Shown: in pieces, positions 37,401-49,300 of the stretch | Layout of the letters: each line of letters begins with the position of its first letter | Numbering within the stretch: position 1 is the first letter of the stretch | Origin: Nipponacmea schrenckii | Lineage: Eukaryota; Mollusca; Gastropoda; Lottiidae | NCBI GenBank assembly: GCA_030562195.1 | Contig: CM060201.1 | Span: 30,238,067-30,302,066, forward strand | Reading direction: 5' to 3' | DNA length: 64,000 nt | Notes under the pieces: generated by a model | Databases searched by the model: none | Told to the model about the DNA's origin: nothing | The model's input: only the letters and a program-made list of their open reading frames with translations | Position numbers and translations under genes: made by a program

Positions 37401-40093
37401 ATTTCAAATTCCGTCGGTCCGTTGGTCCATCTGTCAACAATTGTTTGTGGACACTGTAGAGACTACAGTTTTTATTGGAATTTCTTGAAACTTGGTATAC
37501 TTGTTTATAATCACTCAAGGAAGAACCCTATCGATTTTGGTATGATTCCGAAAAAAATTCCTGGAATTCTTGGACTTTGAATTTCAAATTGTTCTGTTTG
37601 TAAACAAAAGCTTGTGGACACTGTAGAGACTCCATTTCTTTATGAATCTTTTTGTAACTTGGTATATTTGTTTATTACCATCCAAGGAAGACCCCTATTG
37701 ATTTTGATATGATTCTGAAAAAAATTCCTGGAATTCTGGAACTTGGAATTTCGAATGTACTGTTTCTCATCCGTCTGTCAACAATTGTTTGTGGACACTG
37801 TGGAGACTACAGGTTTCATTGGATTTTCTTGAAACTTGGTATACATGTTTATTATCATTCAATGAAGACCCCTATTGATTTTGGTATGATTCCGAAAAAA
37901 ATTCCTGGAATTCTTGGATTTGAATTTCAAATTGTTCTGTTTGTAAACAAAAGCTTGTGGACACTGTAGAGACTCCATTTCTTTATGAATCTTTTTGTAA
38001 CTTGGTATATTTGTTTATTACCATCCAAGGAAGACCCCTATTGATTTTGATATGATTCTGAAAAAAATTCCTGGAATACATCCAAGGAAGACCCCTATTG
38101 ATTTTGATATGATTCTGAAAAAAATTCCTGGAATTCTGGAACTTGGAATTTCGAATGTACTGTTTCTCATCCGTCTGTCAACAATTGTTTGTGGACACTG
38201 TAGAGACTCCAATTTTCAGAGGATTTTCATGAAACTTGGTGGGGGCATTGGAATTGATTAGACCTCAGTCAAGTGTGAATTTGACAGTTTTTCAATGAAC
38301 CGTTTTTGAGTTTTTGCCCTTGACTTCAATATCCATTTAGTGAATGTTTTTGAGCCATTGCTCAATTTATTTTTCAAATTCAATGCTGCCAGTGGGCGTA
38401 TGTTACCTTGCCTGGCAAGCTATCTTAAAGAAATATAGTAATCTAATTGGATAAAACTAATTTAAAATCAGTTTTAGTGATATTAAATAACTTCAATTAG
38501 ATAGAGATTGTAAAGAGGTTTTCTAAGATTTTGTAAGAGTATCTTGGACTCTGAAAACAAACACTATGTTTTTGATGACATCAGTAGTCACAAACGGCCT
38601 TGTGTGATACAAGCATAATAAGATTAGTGACGTTATGAAACACTTAGTTTTATTAGAATTGCAGAAACCACAGACATCAGAAAATTATATTGGTGAAAAT
38701 AATATTGGTCTAAAGTGATGCTATCAGTGTCCCTGATGCATATAAAAAACTCATGAAAACTTTTACAATTCATGTAAAGCACATTTTTTTTTATATATGC
38801 ACACCATGATAGGAATTACAATAAATGTGGACAAATTTTATAAAACGCAAATTCTATTAAACTTTGCTCTTTGTTGATCAGTATATTATTTCTATTTTAA
38901 ACATTCTAAATGAATATTGATGTTATAATTGTTATTGTAGGTAATGCCCGGTTTATTATTATGTTTTGTATTACGTTATGATGCTTATAAGAAAAATCAA
39001 ACTGGCAGTGCTGAAACTGGTATACCCCCAACACCATCATATGTACAGAAATTAACTTATTTTCACTGTTCCCTAGTTGGATATTTCTTAGGTATGATAA
39101 TCTATACTATCTTCTTCTTGAGGTTTTCATGAAATCAACCAAATGTCCGAGATTTGTGAAAAATCAATCAAATGTCCAAGATTCGTGAAATCAGCCAAAT
39201 GTCAGAGATTCGTGAAATCAACCAAATGTCCGAGATTCGTGAAATCAACCAAATGTCCGAGAATCATGAAATCAACCAAATGTCCAAGATTCGTGAAATC
39301 AACCAAATGTCCAAGATTCGTGAAATCAACCAAATGTCCAAGATACGTGAAATCAACCAAATGTCCAAGATTCGCGAAATCATCCAAATGTCCAAGGTTC
39401 ATGAAATCAACCAATTATTCAATAAAACAAGTTTCAATTGAGGGAGAAATTTGAACAGACAGAACCTGGTTAGAATAAAGCTCCTCCATAGATATATCAA
39501 ATTAGAAGTTGACTAGGCATATGTTAATTTATGTTATTTAATTCATAATTTCCCTATTGCAGGTCTTTTAACAGCAACAGTATCATCTGAAATGTTTAGA
39601 GCAGCCCAACCTGCTTTACTTTATCTAGTTCCATTTACATTACTTCCACTTCTTACCATGGCTTATTTAAAGGTAAAAAATATGACTATTTTATCCAAAT
39701 TTCTGGTCCAATAGAAATACCAAATGTGCTTGGGCCTCAATCCCAAAAACTTGGAAAATGGAAAATCTAGATATGAAGTAAATTGAAGCATTGCCCTAGT
39801 GTTCGGTGTTATTAGAGACATTCTCTAAAAGAAGCACTGGCCTTGTGTTCGGTGTTATTAGAGACATTTTCTGATAGAAGCACTATCCGGTTACTTGTTA
39901 CACTAGAGTGTCAGCTTACCTGAAGTCAAATTAATTGTTCTTTGCAACTCAACATGCATGTTAGATCAACTTCATCCATGTGCAACTGGTCATGTTTGTT
40001 TTATTTTACATTATTTAATTTCAGGGTGATTTAAGGAGAATGTGGCATGAGCCATTTATAGCAAGCGTTCCATCTAAACATTTAGAAGTTTAG
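19463..40093 (+). CDS. SPPL3: Signal peptide peptidase-like 3, intramembrane aspartyl protease
   Basis: Coding exons: 19463-19500, 20325-20402, 32430-32539, 33546-33665, 33909-33987, 34347-34459, 34868-34974, 35204-35275, 35767-35855, 36685-36730, 38941-39091, 39563-39672, 40025-40093. They join in frame to 1182 nt, 393 aa; human is about 385. Catalytic motifs of the GxGD protease family are intact: YD (Y211-D212, in VYDVFW), GLGD (D283, 71 residues on as in the human enzyme) and PAL (351-353). Other landmarks are [33 protein letters not shown] and [12 protein letters not shown]3 is a nine-pass Golgi membrane protease that sheds glycosyltransferases and so tunes N-glycosylation. The hydrophilic loop encoded by exon 3 is charged and poorly conserved. 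The first coding exon is short (12.7 codons) and lies within an exon beginning at 19418. Intron 2 is 12 kb and repeat-filled. Confidence 0.97.
20699..21859 (+). repeat. ~1.1-kb dispersed repeat, left copy of an inverted pair
   Basis: Reverse complement of 29242-30230 over its whole length. Shared blocks run from ACTAGAATTGCTTACAATTA, through TTAGGTCAAGC and AACCGGAAGT, to a poly-A-rich tract and TTTCGCCAAAGTCGAAATACG. This copy has about 170 bp near 21010-21190 that the other lacks. Near its ends are ACGTATTTCGA and its reverse complement TCGAAATACGT, suggesting an 11-bp terminal inverted repeat of a DNA transposon-type element. There is no convincing open frame. Confidence 0.8.
21860..23175. 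other. SPPL3 intron 2, no feature recognised
   Basis: AT-rich intronic sequence between the left dispersed repeat and the LINE. I see no conserved exon, RNA gene or repeat terminus. Confidence 0.4.
23176..25602 (+). pseudogene. Non-LTR retrotransposon (LINE) ORF2 remnant
   Basis: 5'-truncated, decayed LINE in SPPL3 intron 2, sense to the gene. Reverse transcriptase blocks are clear in order: [51 protein letters not shown], the catalytic YADD near 24211, and YKYLGV. After the thumb comes a C-terminal CCHC-type knuckle (CTLCQ...ETHFLLVC). Disruptions: a frame change near 23405, an in-frame stop at 23774-23776, a frameshift at an A run near 24291, and a compensating shift near 24585. The endonuclease domain is missing. 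The 3' end is a (TTAC)n tail at 25582-25601, typical of LINEs using microsatellite-type tails. The clade (CR1/Jockey/I-like) cannot be assigned by eye. It is inactive by these lesions. Confidence 0.9.
25603..27683. other. SPPL3 intron 2, no feature recognised
   Basis: AT-rich intronic sequence. Near 27.5-27.65 kb there is a local G-rich stretch with repeated GGGGT, otherwise nothing recognisable. Confidence 0.4.
27684..28190 (+). pseudogene. Degenerate retroelement fragment, possibly Penelope-like
   Basis: A GC-richer island in an AT-rich intron. Two adjoining frames give [18 protein letters not shown] then, after a frameshift near 27920, YRNGLLKST and later [20 protein letters not shown]. 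The phrases RGYP-like and E-x2-WI-x2-L-x(5)-HGIN recall the RT C-terminus and GIY-YIG region of Penelope-like elements. That resemblance is from memory of motif patterns, so the class is tentative. No intact domain is present. Confidence 0.4.
29242..30230 (-). repeat. ~1.0-kb dispersed repeat, right copy of an inverted pair
   Basis: Reverse complement of 20699-21859, lacking about 170 bp of that copy. The flanking termini are TTTTTACGTATTTCGAC and CGAAATACGTTCATAATTG. It bounds, with its partner, a 7.4 kb block of SPPL3 intron 2 holding the LINE. Confidence 0.8.
30717..32293 (+). repeat. 67-bp minisatellite in SPPL3 intron 2
   Basis: About 1.58 kb of tandem units: GATATGTTGATATTTATATA, then CAAAACCTCACTATCTGTTA, then ACATATACCTTGAACTCCAA, then CCTATTA. 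Full units are 67 bp. Shorter variants lack the GTTGAT segment or the CTCCAACCTATTAG segment (about 37-59 bp), so at least three length classes are interspersed. It ends about 135 bp before exon 3. The open frames are repeat artefacts. Confidence 0.95.
34195..34262 (+). mobile_element. SINE tail fragment
   Basis: CTGTCTTCATTAGGCCATAA then GGTGCAGAAGATTAGGA and AAAACTCC match the SINE tail at 5435-5500. It lies in SPPL3 intron 5. Confidence 0.5.
35370..35505 (-). mobile_element. SINE tail fragment, reverse orientation
   Basis: AGTTTTACATCCTACTCTGC then TGCACCTTGCGGGATAATGA and CAACACCATGCAGTGTCCAA closely match 5447-5515 in the same orientation. It lies in SPPL3 intron 8. Confidence 0.6.
36215..36489. 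mobile_element. MITE with AAGGGGCA termini and TTTA target duplication
   Basis: 275 bp in SPPL3 intron 9. The left end is AAGGGGCATTCTG; the right end is CATACTGCCCCTT, an imperfect inverted repeat. TTTA is present at 36211-36214 and at 36490-36493. The ends resemble the TTAA-flanked MITE at 60238-60707, so the two may be related. Confidence 0.6.
36829..38427 (-). mobile_element. Hairpin-ended element in SPPL3 intron 10 (complete)
   Basis: A complete 1.6 kb reverse-orientation copy. The 3' hairpin at 36833-36861 is ATACGCCCAC/ATGTGGACGTAT; a GTCC/GTCG tract follows. The core has units of about 170 bp (GTTTGTGGACACTGTAGAGA, TTGAAACTTGGTATAC, GAAAAAAATTCCTGGAATTC). These are organised in a larger duplication of about 524 bp (CTGTCAACAATTG at 36907 and 37431). 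The 5' terminus with the CTTGCC/GGCAAG stem is at 38389-38427. Nearly identical units suggest recent core amplification. Confidence 0.8.
38580..38735. mobile_element. Half MITE remnant
   Basis: GTGACGTTATGAAACACTTA through AGAAACCACAGACATC to GTGATGCTATCAGTGTC matches the right half of the MITE at 4803-5006. The left arm is not recognisable. Confidence 0.45.
39131..39415 (+). repeat. 27-bp tandem repeat, ~10 copies
   Basis: Unit GAAATCAACCAAATGTCCAA followed by GATTCGT, repeated about 10.5 times in SPPL3 intron 11, 40 bases after the exon 11 donor. The 27-bp period and lack of stops leave long open frames on both strands, but these are period artefacts and not part of SPPL3. Confidence 0.95.
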
Positions 40094-40487
40094 CATAAGA
40101 GACAAGTGATCATATAAGGAAAATCTGTATGATCCGATTTGGTTTTAGAAATAGGATTTTACAAGTGCGGCTAAATATGAAAAAGATGTTTTTAATCAAG
40201 ACAAAGTACTTTAATTTGCCTAAAGTGAAAAAATATGAGTGCAATAACAGATTTTAATTTTTCACAAATATTTAGAAAAGCTGTGTGCTTCCATTTTTAA
40301 AAAAAAAAGAAAATGAAGAATAAATATGGAGAGAGATACAAACTAAATCTGCTCAATGGAAAGTGCTGTGTTTTAAAACGGAATACCAAAATGTGAGTTT
40401 GTCCAGTAAATATCTAACTTCTTTTTAAGAGTGAATGTACATTTGAATTCCTGAATAGGATAAGAAGAGAAGGTGACCACACTGCAG

Positions 40488-40507
40488 AATAAATAGATAA
40501 CAATAAA
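40488..40507 (+). promoter_or_regulatory. SPPL3: Poly(A) signals for SPPL3
   Basis: AATAAA at 40488-40493 and 40502-40507; an earlier one is at 40319-40324. They follow the stop codon by 226-415 bases. Which is used cannot be told here. Confidence 0.5.
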
Positions 40508-40509
40508 TG

Positions 40510-43397
40510 ACGTGTGGAAAAAGTTTGATTTAAAAGTTTTATTTTGAGAAAAAAATTTGTTTACATCAAATACATTATTATGTCTAAAAGGATAGCACTA
40601 TACATACTGGGGGCACAGAATAGTAGCCAACATTTGTGAAGAAATAACCTCTAGAACAGGGCCCCCAAGAATTCTTGGGCCAAGTGTAGTATTTTACAAT
40701 GAGAAACACCATTCTTACAACCAAAAAATGGAAAGATCCTTAGTAACATTACAGAGAGGTTGAAATAGAGAAAGTCACGAAGAGGAATGTATCTCTTTAT
40801 ATATGTGATAAGTTTGAAGTGAATCCATATATCATCATAATCATTTCCAATATCCATTTCTAAAATATTTAGACTAAACTGTTAATAGATTCTATGTTAT
40901 TGAAGTTTCGGTTAATATGTAGTGTTTTATATGTTTGATTTTATAGTTGTCATTTCATTCAATCAATAGTCCATCATGATGATATCAACATGTGTTATGG
41001 GATCAGTCAAAAGTTAAATATATGATTTGAGAGGAGCTTGTCAAATGGTATCATTTTTCCTACAAATAATGTTGAATATTTTAACAATCTATTCCATGCA
41101 TTCTGTTATTTTACTATTTTATTCTTTAACAAGCTGTTCTATTCCCTCTGTTAATTTAATTCTGTAACAATCTATTCTGTTATTGTACTATTGAATTATT
41201 TAACATTAATTCTATTCATTCTGTTATTTTACTACTGAATTCTTAAACAATCTATAATTCCACCAAAACTAAGTATTTGACGATTTCACTGACTGCTAGA
41301 ACTATAATGCTCTGAGTTGCAAAGGATCTGTTTAAGAAAGGGTTTCACTATAACATTTGTTTTTTGCTTGGCTCATAGGAATATTTCAATGTATTCAACA
41401 TAGTCTAAGTATAGAAAGGTCCACGAAATTTCTCTTTACTTAATTATCTTGATATTTTTTCTAGTCATATTTATACTAACATTTACCTTTATAACTTATT
41501 AATGACAAGGAGGTTCCTCAAGAAATCGGTTGTTTACACTTCAATAAGCACATATCAAAAACATTAATGAAAGTTAGTAACTTAAACCAATATGCATTAC
41601 TGTATTTGTAAGACAATATACATGTAGGCTGTTGTGGTCTCTGTATTTGTAGGACAATATACATAGGCTGTTGTGGTCTCCATGAAGGAAAGGAGAATGA
41701 AACTTATTTCTCTTAAATTGAGAAGCAAAAAATTATTTGTCAATAGTTGTGTGGAATGAATCAAATCATATTTCAAATCATATTTTTTATTAGCTTTCTC
41801 ATTTTGATTTAAATTTGTATTAGTTAGAATAAAGAGTACAATTCTGAAATAAATATATAATATGAAATGTGGAAAGGTAAATATTTTTATTCATCATGTC
41901 ATGTAACTCATGAATTAGATATATTGTCAGTATATCATACAGTCAGGTTTTATCATTACATTTGTAATAAAAATTAAGTGTCAAGTAGTGTTTCTTTTCA
42001 CCATTGTACAGTTATACCCAAACAATTTAAATATCCAGCACAACAATCCAACTACCAGTATATCATTCCATAGCCACCTACAATACTACAGTTATGCCTG
42101 ATATTGTCAACACCAAGATGAATTTCCAAACATCTCTATCAAACGTTTGGTCACTGCTGGTAATTTTCTATAGAAAAGACCCCCTTTTACTCCCTGAAGC
42201 AACTGCATTGGATATTTGAATCATTTGTTTATTTGTAAATCACATTCAAATTAATTTGACCAGTAAATATGAATTATTAAATGATGATTCCGTTCACACA
42301 GTATCACACAATTTAATTGGACAACAGTGGTCACGTGCATTCTGTTTATCTGTATAAACGGAATGGAATTATAAGCTCCGCCTCTTTAAGGACTACAGGA
42401 CACTTTACTGAATAATAACATATCTTCCAAATTCCCAGGAATATGCACTCTAAATAACAACAATATCATGAATTATGGACTCATTTCCTTCTATTATTGT
42501 ACTTTCAATGTGATCGCAGTGGTCATCTTTCAGACAATTGTAAACAGTAGACTATAAATAAGGTGACCTACTTATCGCTGATGGGCAGTTCTCTGGGTTC
42601 TCTTAGGCATAATAAATCTCTACTTGGAATACTTGTTGTAGATACAATCAGAATAAAGAGATTATTTCTCTTCAATTTGAAGTTTACTCTTCATAAAAGC
42701 AGTGTTTCCCAACCGGGGTCCATATGAAATTGAAAAGTCTTTGGGAAATTTGAAAGAAAGGGGGAATTTAGAAGGAATGGGGGAATTTGGGAATGACTGA
42801 AAAATGGGGAATATACTTCAAACTGTAAGCATCAAGGGGGAAAAACCCTTAAAACAAATGGTGATTGATTACCAAGGAGCTTTGTTCGAAATCTTGTATT
42901 TGTGCTTTCATATTGTGTTTCCAGGAGCGGATCAAGCTAATCTGAGATATGGGGGCCCCCCCATAATAATGTGTGCGTATAAAAACTGTAGTCTCTATTG
43001 TGTTCACGAGCCAATTTTGATGAGTTTTGACTAAGACAAGAGCAAGAACTTAAAAACTATTCATCAAAAATCAAACTCCAAGATCTCAATATATATGATC
43101 ACAGCAAATTTCATTCAAATCCTGTGAAAACTGTAAACGGACAGACTGACAGACCCAAAGACCACCGGACAGATAGGGGTGACGACAATATACAACCACA
43201 TTATAATGTGTAGATTCCACATATAAATGAGAGTTGAACTAAACCAATCATGAAGATGATAATTTGGTCGCATAAAAATAGGAACTATATTGTTTGTACA
43301 CAAATTTCCATTCTTATACACCTACAGTTAATGTTTCTACAGAATGAATCCACCTTTTAAATTCAATTCCACTTCTACAAATTACCTTTTATGACAC
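40510..43397. other. Convergent interval between SPPL3 and ERAL1
   Basis: About 2.9 kb without a recognisable gene. It should hold the ERAL1 3' UTR (minus) and any SPPL3 3' UTR extension. Diverged repeats of ATTCTGTTATTTTACTA occur near 41.1-41.25 kb. A 3' fragment of the hairpin-ended family is at 42948-43205. Confidence 0.5.
42948..43205 (+). mobile_element. Hairpin-ended element, 3' fragment
   Basis: It begins inside one 3' hairpin (CCCATAATAATGTGTGCG then TATAAAAA). It runs directly into a unit body (CTCTATTGTGTTCACGAGCC) and ends with GGACAGATAGGGGTGACGAC and a second hairpin remnant (CCACATTATAATGTG). It looks like the junction of two copies. Confidence 0.6.
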
Positions 43398-46300
43398 CTA
43401 CATGTTTCTCTCAAGGCATTCACATTTCAAATGCAGGTAAACTTCACATCTCAAAGCATTTCGTATTTCTTGACAAGCACGTTCCTGTATAAGATTAATA
43501 GTGGATCCTTTTCTTCCTATTAAATATTTCTGAAAACAAAACATAACAAAAATTTCAAATGCAGGCTTCCAGAAATATCAAATAATTTCAAATACATGTA
43601 GGTCTCTAAGTTAGGTTTAAGTAATAATTATAGCACAGTTTACATGAAACAATTGATTTGAGCCCAAATCTTACAATTTTCTTTTATTCAAGTTTTACAA
43701 GACACTAAATGTAGACTAGAAATATCAGCAATGAAAAAAATAGCGATGGCCATCGTAATACACCCACATTTAAATTGGCAGCCAATTTGTCGGGGAGGTT
43801 GACAAGAATTATCAATATATGAAAGATATGTTTCTTGATTTTTAATTAAGGTTTATCCTTGGCCGATTAGGAACACTCACAAAAATTTCATCAAAATCCC
43901 ATCAAGAAAAACCAGCTCTCTATCATGTCCATAAAGTATCCAAGAACAAGGGCAATAACTCATATTCAATATATTTTGATTTTTCTGAATTTCAATAGGG
44001 TTCATCCTTTGTTTATAACAATCACTCACACCAAGTTTCATCGCTTTTTAAAGAACAAGGGCAATAACTCATTAAATATTTTTCAATGGTCTGATTTTCT
44101 AAAGGATTCATCCTTGGGTTATAACAAACACTCTCACCAAATTTCGTCCAAATCCATCAAGAATCCAGCTCTCTATCGTGTTCACAAAGAATTCAAGAGC
44201 AAGGGCAATAACTCATAGAAAATATTTTTCGATTGGTCTGATTTTTAATAGGGTTCATCCTTAGGTGATTACAAAGACACCAAGTTTCTTAAAATCCATC
44301 AAGAAACCAGCTCTCATGTCCACAACAATTGGGGACAGACAGACGGACAGATAGGGGCAACGACTATATACGCCCACATTAATGTGTGCCATAAAACTAA
44401 TAATAATGGTTGAACATCCAAACCAATCATGAAGAAGATAATGGTGATCACAGTTTAAATTAATCATGTGTGGGTGTATAAAAACAATACAAAATTTTCA
44501 TCTTATTTGAATTAGATTGGTTTTAATCAATAAACGGGTGAAAAAGTGCTTAAAGTTTAATTAAGAGCAGATAAAACCTGTGGCCTTTATTTTGTCTACA
44601 AGCCTAATCTAGTAACTTTATATTATGTCAAGGGTGATAACTCAAAAGCACTTCATCACAATATACATTCATAAGAGGCAAAAATTCATTTGTCTTGAGA
44701 GTAAGTAATGTAATTCATTGCAACGTCTTCATTTAACTTCAAACGGTTACCACCTTAACTGTAGCGACATCTGATTAAGCAGATAACATATTTATTTTTT
44801 TGATTCTGTCATTAGGTTATACCTTAAAGTAGTTACAGTCCTGTGCATACCAAGTTTTTGAGACCACAGACCGGCCCACTTCCCTATACATACAAAGCCT
44901 AAAGTACATGTATAATTTTTTTTTCTAATGTATTGCCCAATGGGCTGAATGTGAGACAGGACCATGTCCATGTATATTGGGCCTAATTCTGACCCATGTA
45001 AAATAAAGAGTTAATTATTATTAGTATATTTTAGAAGAGTTTTCTCAACATATTATTATACCTACCATATCTCTGTCACGCTGAGCTTCTAGTCTCATCA
45101 CAATTGATAAACCCCTCGACGTCATACTCCATTCTTGTATTTTCTACAATGATACACACACATATATAATCTCTTTTGACAATTAGTACATTCATTTTAG
45201 TGTTACTTTCTTGTCCTTTGAAGTTTTCATAAACACCAATGAAGTCTTTCGGGACAGTGAAGCTAAGATATCCTGATACAAATCAAATTACCCTTCAGTA
45301 CAAATTGAAACTACTCAAGCTTTTCTTGAGATTCAGCTTCTATATTCAAAATTACAATCAGCAATGTGCAAATTGAACCAATTAAAAGTAACCTGACTCA
45401 ATTGTTCTGACTTCTGAAGAGGTTTCGTTGGTTCCAATTTTGACCTTAATCCTAATTTATGAGAGCGGATATGTCGCATTCAATTTTGGATTGTCTGCAC
45501 CTATGGAACGCATTCTAAACTCTATTCCAACAAGTGTTATTGAACATCAGTTTGAATCCAAGCTCAGACGTGCAGAACCCACCAGTCCAGCGATCCCTAA
45601 AAGATGGAGATAGTTCTTCATCTGGTTGTAATGGTAACACCAGTATTATTCTAGGAATAATTTCTACGTTACTTACCGGTGTTATTTTGTATGGAATTTC
45701 AAATCCTAATTTCTCTAAAACTTGTTCTTTGACAAGTGATATTGCTACCTCTTGTGGTGATTTATCAGTTACTAAACTACTGTGATATTGCCAGTCTCCT
45801 GGTTTAGCAGCACCTTTAAGAAAATCCTGAAATAAGAAACCAATTGGATTTAAGACAGGGTTCAGGAGCGCTTCCACTATTTGACATTACTTGACAATAA
45901 ATGCTATCAAGTTTGACAATTAGCGATGCTTTGGTCAATTGATGTATAAATGCCTACTTGGGGTTTAAAAGAATAAAATTGAAATGGTTTCATAATGAGC
46001 ACCAAAATCTTAGATGCTGCATGTATTCTTTTTAATTAACAAATAACTGTTTTGTTTATATTCAAATGAGGAACCTGTTCCATAAAGAGTTACAAAATAA
46101 TCCTGTTCCAAAGAAAACAAAAAAAGTTTTTTTGGACAGGTTTGACCTGCATTGATTTTTTCAAAAAACCTGACTTAAAGATGTCTTCCAAGATAAGAGA
46201 TCTGTAGTGGTCAAACTTGACCGTATATGTATTTTTGCTGAAATATATCTAGCCAGCAATAAAACTCACTTTCAATTCTCCTATGCCATCATTTTGTTGA

Positions 46301-49300
46301 GCTGATACCATAAAGACATTGGAAAAATGTGACCACCCGGTCTCATTTTCCAGTTCTCTGTTCAGTTTTTGCTCATCAACATCATTCTCCATTAGTAATT
46401 TCTGAGTAACACTATTTAAAGCTGGATTAACATCCACAGATAGAAGAGTGAGTCGAAATCGAACATCATCAAGTACATTTTTACTATTTGATTTCAACAT
46501 TCTTTTTTCATCCTTCTCTTGACGATAGTAATCTATTTTATCTCTGGTTTCAGATAAAAAAAACTGTAGTTCTTTTTCAGGAATTCTACCAACATCATCA
46601 TATCTATCATTGTAATCTCTTCGATCATTGCGATCATCAAAGTAATCATCCTTCATTAGACCTTATCAAATTTAAGACAAAGAAATGAATTGACATTTGT
46701 CTGAATTCAGTGAATATAAAGGTGGGCTCTTACAGAAAACATGTACAACATATCAAGTTTTCGAGTACAGAAACTGGATTTTCCAACATGGACTAATATC
46801 AATACCATTAAAATATGACACTCCTATTACAAGTTAGTTAGGGAAATTGCTTTTGGGTTCCAGGGTCATAAAAAGACCAAACCAACTTATTTTCTTGTTT
46901 TATATATTTTTTTAAGGATTTTAACAAAACAAAACAATTGGTTATCTAGCAAGATACGCCCACTTTAAAATATATTTTCTGTTTTAACACAGGCAGAAAT
47001 TCCAACATTATTTAGGTCTAATCCAAGTTCTCATCAATATAAATGTTCACACCAAATTTGATTCAAATCAGATGAAACCTAGTCTCTATTGTATTTACAA
47101 GCTTATTTTCATGATTGGACTAAGTCAAGGGCAATAACTCAAATATAGTTCATCGAAAATTAGTAAATATTGCACTTGTTCAAGATCTCAGCAATAAAAA
47201 TGATCACATCAAATTTCATTCAAATCAGATGAAAACTGTATTATCTATAACAATCACAAGCCAATTTTGCAGTGTTGCGACTAAGTCAAGTGCAATAACT
47301 CAAAAACAGTTTATCAAAAAATCTGTTTTGACGCCTTTTGACTAAGTCAAGGGTAATAACTCAAAAAACATTCACCAAAAAATCGTCACTATCAAACTTG
47401 TTTAAGATCTCACATATATAAATAATGACACAAAATTTCATTCAAATCCAATGGAAATTGTGAACTCCTTCAGCCAATTTTAATGCTATTTACGAAGTCA
47501 AGTGCAATAACTCAATAATAGTTCATCGAAAAATCGCCTATTTCGAATTAGTCCAAGATCTCATCAATATAAATGATCACAGCAAGTTTCATTCAAATCC
47601 AACGAAAAATGTAGTCTCTATAGCATTTACAAGCCAATTATAAAGCGTTTTGGCCAAGTCAAGAGCAATAAGTCAAAAACTGTATATCGAAAAATCGCCA
47701 ATTTCAAACTTGTCCGAGATCTCTTCAATATAAATAATCACAGCAAGTTTCATTCAAATCCATTAAAAACTGTTGTCCCTTATCGCGTTCACAAGCCAAT
47801 TTTGACACGTTTTGACTAAGTCAAGTGCAATAACTCAAACACCATTCATCGAAAAATCACCAAATTCGAACTTTTCCGAGATCTCATCAATATAAATGAT
47901 CATAGCAAGTTTCATTAAAATCCGACAAAAACTGTAGTCTCTATCGCGTTCACAAGCAATTGTGGACGGACCGACAGGGGTGACGACAATATACGACCAC
48001 ATTATAATGTGGGCGTATAAAAAGTAGGTGAGGAGAAAAAAAACCCAAAATTATTAAAACCAAGATTGACTTTGTTTAATCAGGATTTATGTTTTTTTTC
48101 TTTTCTGGAAAAGTACAAGGATCTGATTAACAAGGAAATTGGTGTAGCCTTATTGTAATATTTGATAACTTTGGCCAACCACAAGAAATGTTCAACAAAG
48201 AAAACACGTGCAGAATTTGAAAAACAGCATTAGGCCTACCTTCCTTACTTTTTGCATGATATTCTGAAATTACATCATCAAGTTTCAATTCTTTGTCAGT
48301 TTGAGCAACCTCAGACTTTAAAGGTTTGCCTCCACATGTATTATTCAATAGTTGATGAGATAATTTCAGTAATACACCTTTATGTTTCACCAAATCTACC
48401 TGCAATAAATATATAATACTCTTTTCTATTTGACAGCAGAATTTCTCACACTAAGTCAATAAAGGCACAATGTATATATTGCACTTACCAGGTGCCACAA
48501 CTTAAGAAAAGAATCTCTATTTAGGACAATAAATTCATGTAACCAAGGCCATGAAAAAAAATATCTTGGTTCTCAGGCAATTACATGGGGAAAAAATGGT
48601 GCGGGTGGGCGTTTTTGTTTTTTTTTTTATTTCTCCAAATTACCTCCCCTTAATCAAAATAAAAAGCATAATATTTAGACATTATTGAAAGCGGGCGGGC
48701 GGCTTTTATTTTTATTTTATTTTTTTTTATAAAACTAAGCCTCAAAATGGATGAATGGTAGGGACAGTCTTTGTCTCGCCAGTAAACATCTTCACTTCGT
48801 AACAGTATTAATCGGGTCACCGTCTTCCACAATGATCTTGGGTTGAGCAAGACGCCAAGCTCAGCTACTTTCCACACGGATTCCTGTGGTTTCTTTCAAT
48901 AATACATTTTCTTTAGAAGTTTTTTCCGCTGGAAGAATTGTCCAGGTTATGTAGCAACCCCCTTTTCTGTCAAAACCGATGTCAACGCTGTCATGAATTA
49001 TTCAGAAAATCATCCCAAATCGTCTAGAATTTTTTTCACATTTGTGGCGAATAACCTTGAACCCTTATAATAAGGGATATAACCACACCACCTCGTCAGG
49101 TCGTACAAAATACTTCACAATGAACCAGATCGTCCAACTAAATATTTAGTCATGCCGAAATCGGCACTCAAACTAATTTCTGTTTAAATTAAACTAACAA
49201 ACATCTGGAAATCACTCCGACTAAATTACGATTATTTCCCAACTAGCGTAAATCCCCGTTAAAGAGTAGCAACGGACCTGGATAATCGAGGCTAGTAGTG

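Noticed and set aside
39129..39420. CRISPR-like array of 27-bp repeats
   Set aside because: The repeats are contiguous with no unique spacers, and the genome is clearly eukaryotic. The 67-bp and 45-bp arrays fail for the same reason.
39131..39454. Long open frames on both strands in the 27-bp repeat beside SPPL3 exon 11
   Set aside because: The period is a multiple of three and lacks stops, so all three frames of the array open by chance. SPPL3 homology continues cleanly from exon 11 to exon 12 by splicing over it.
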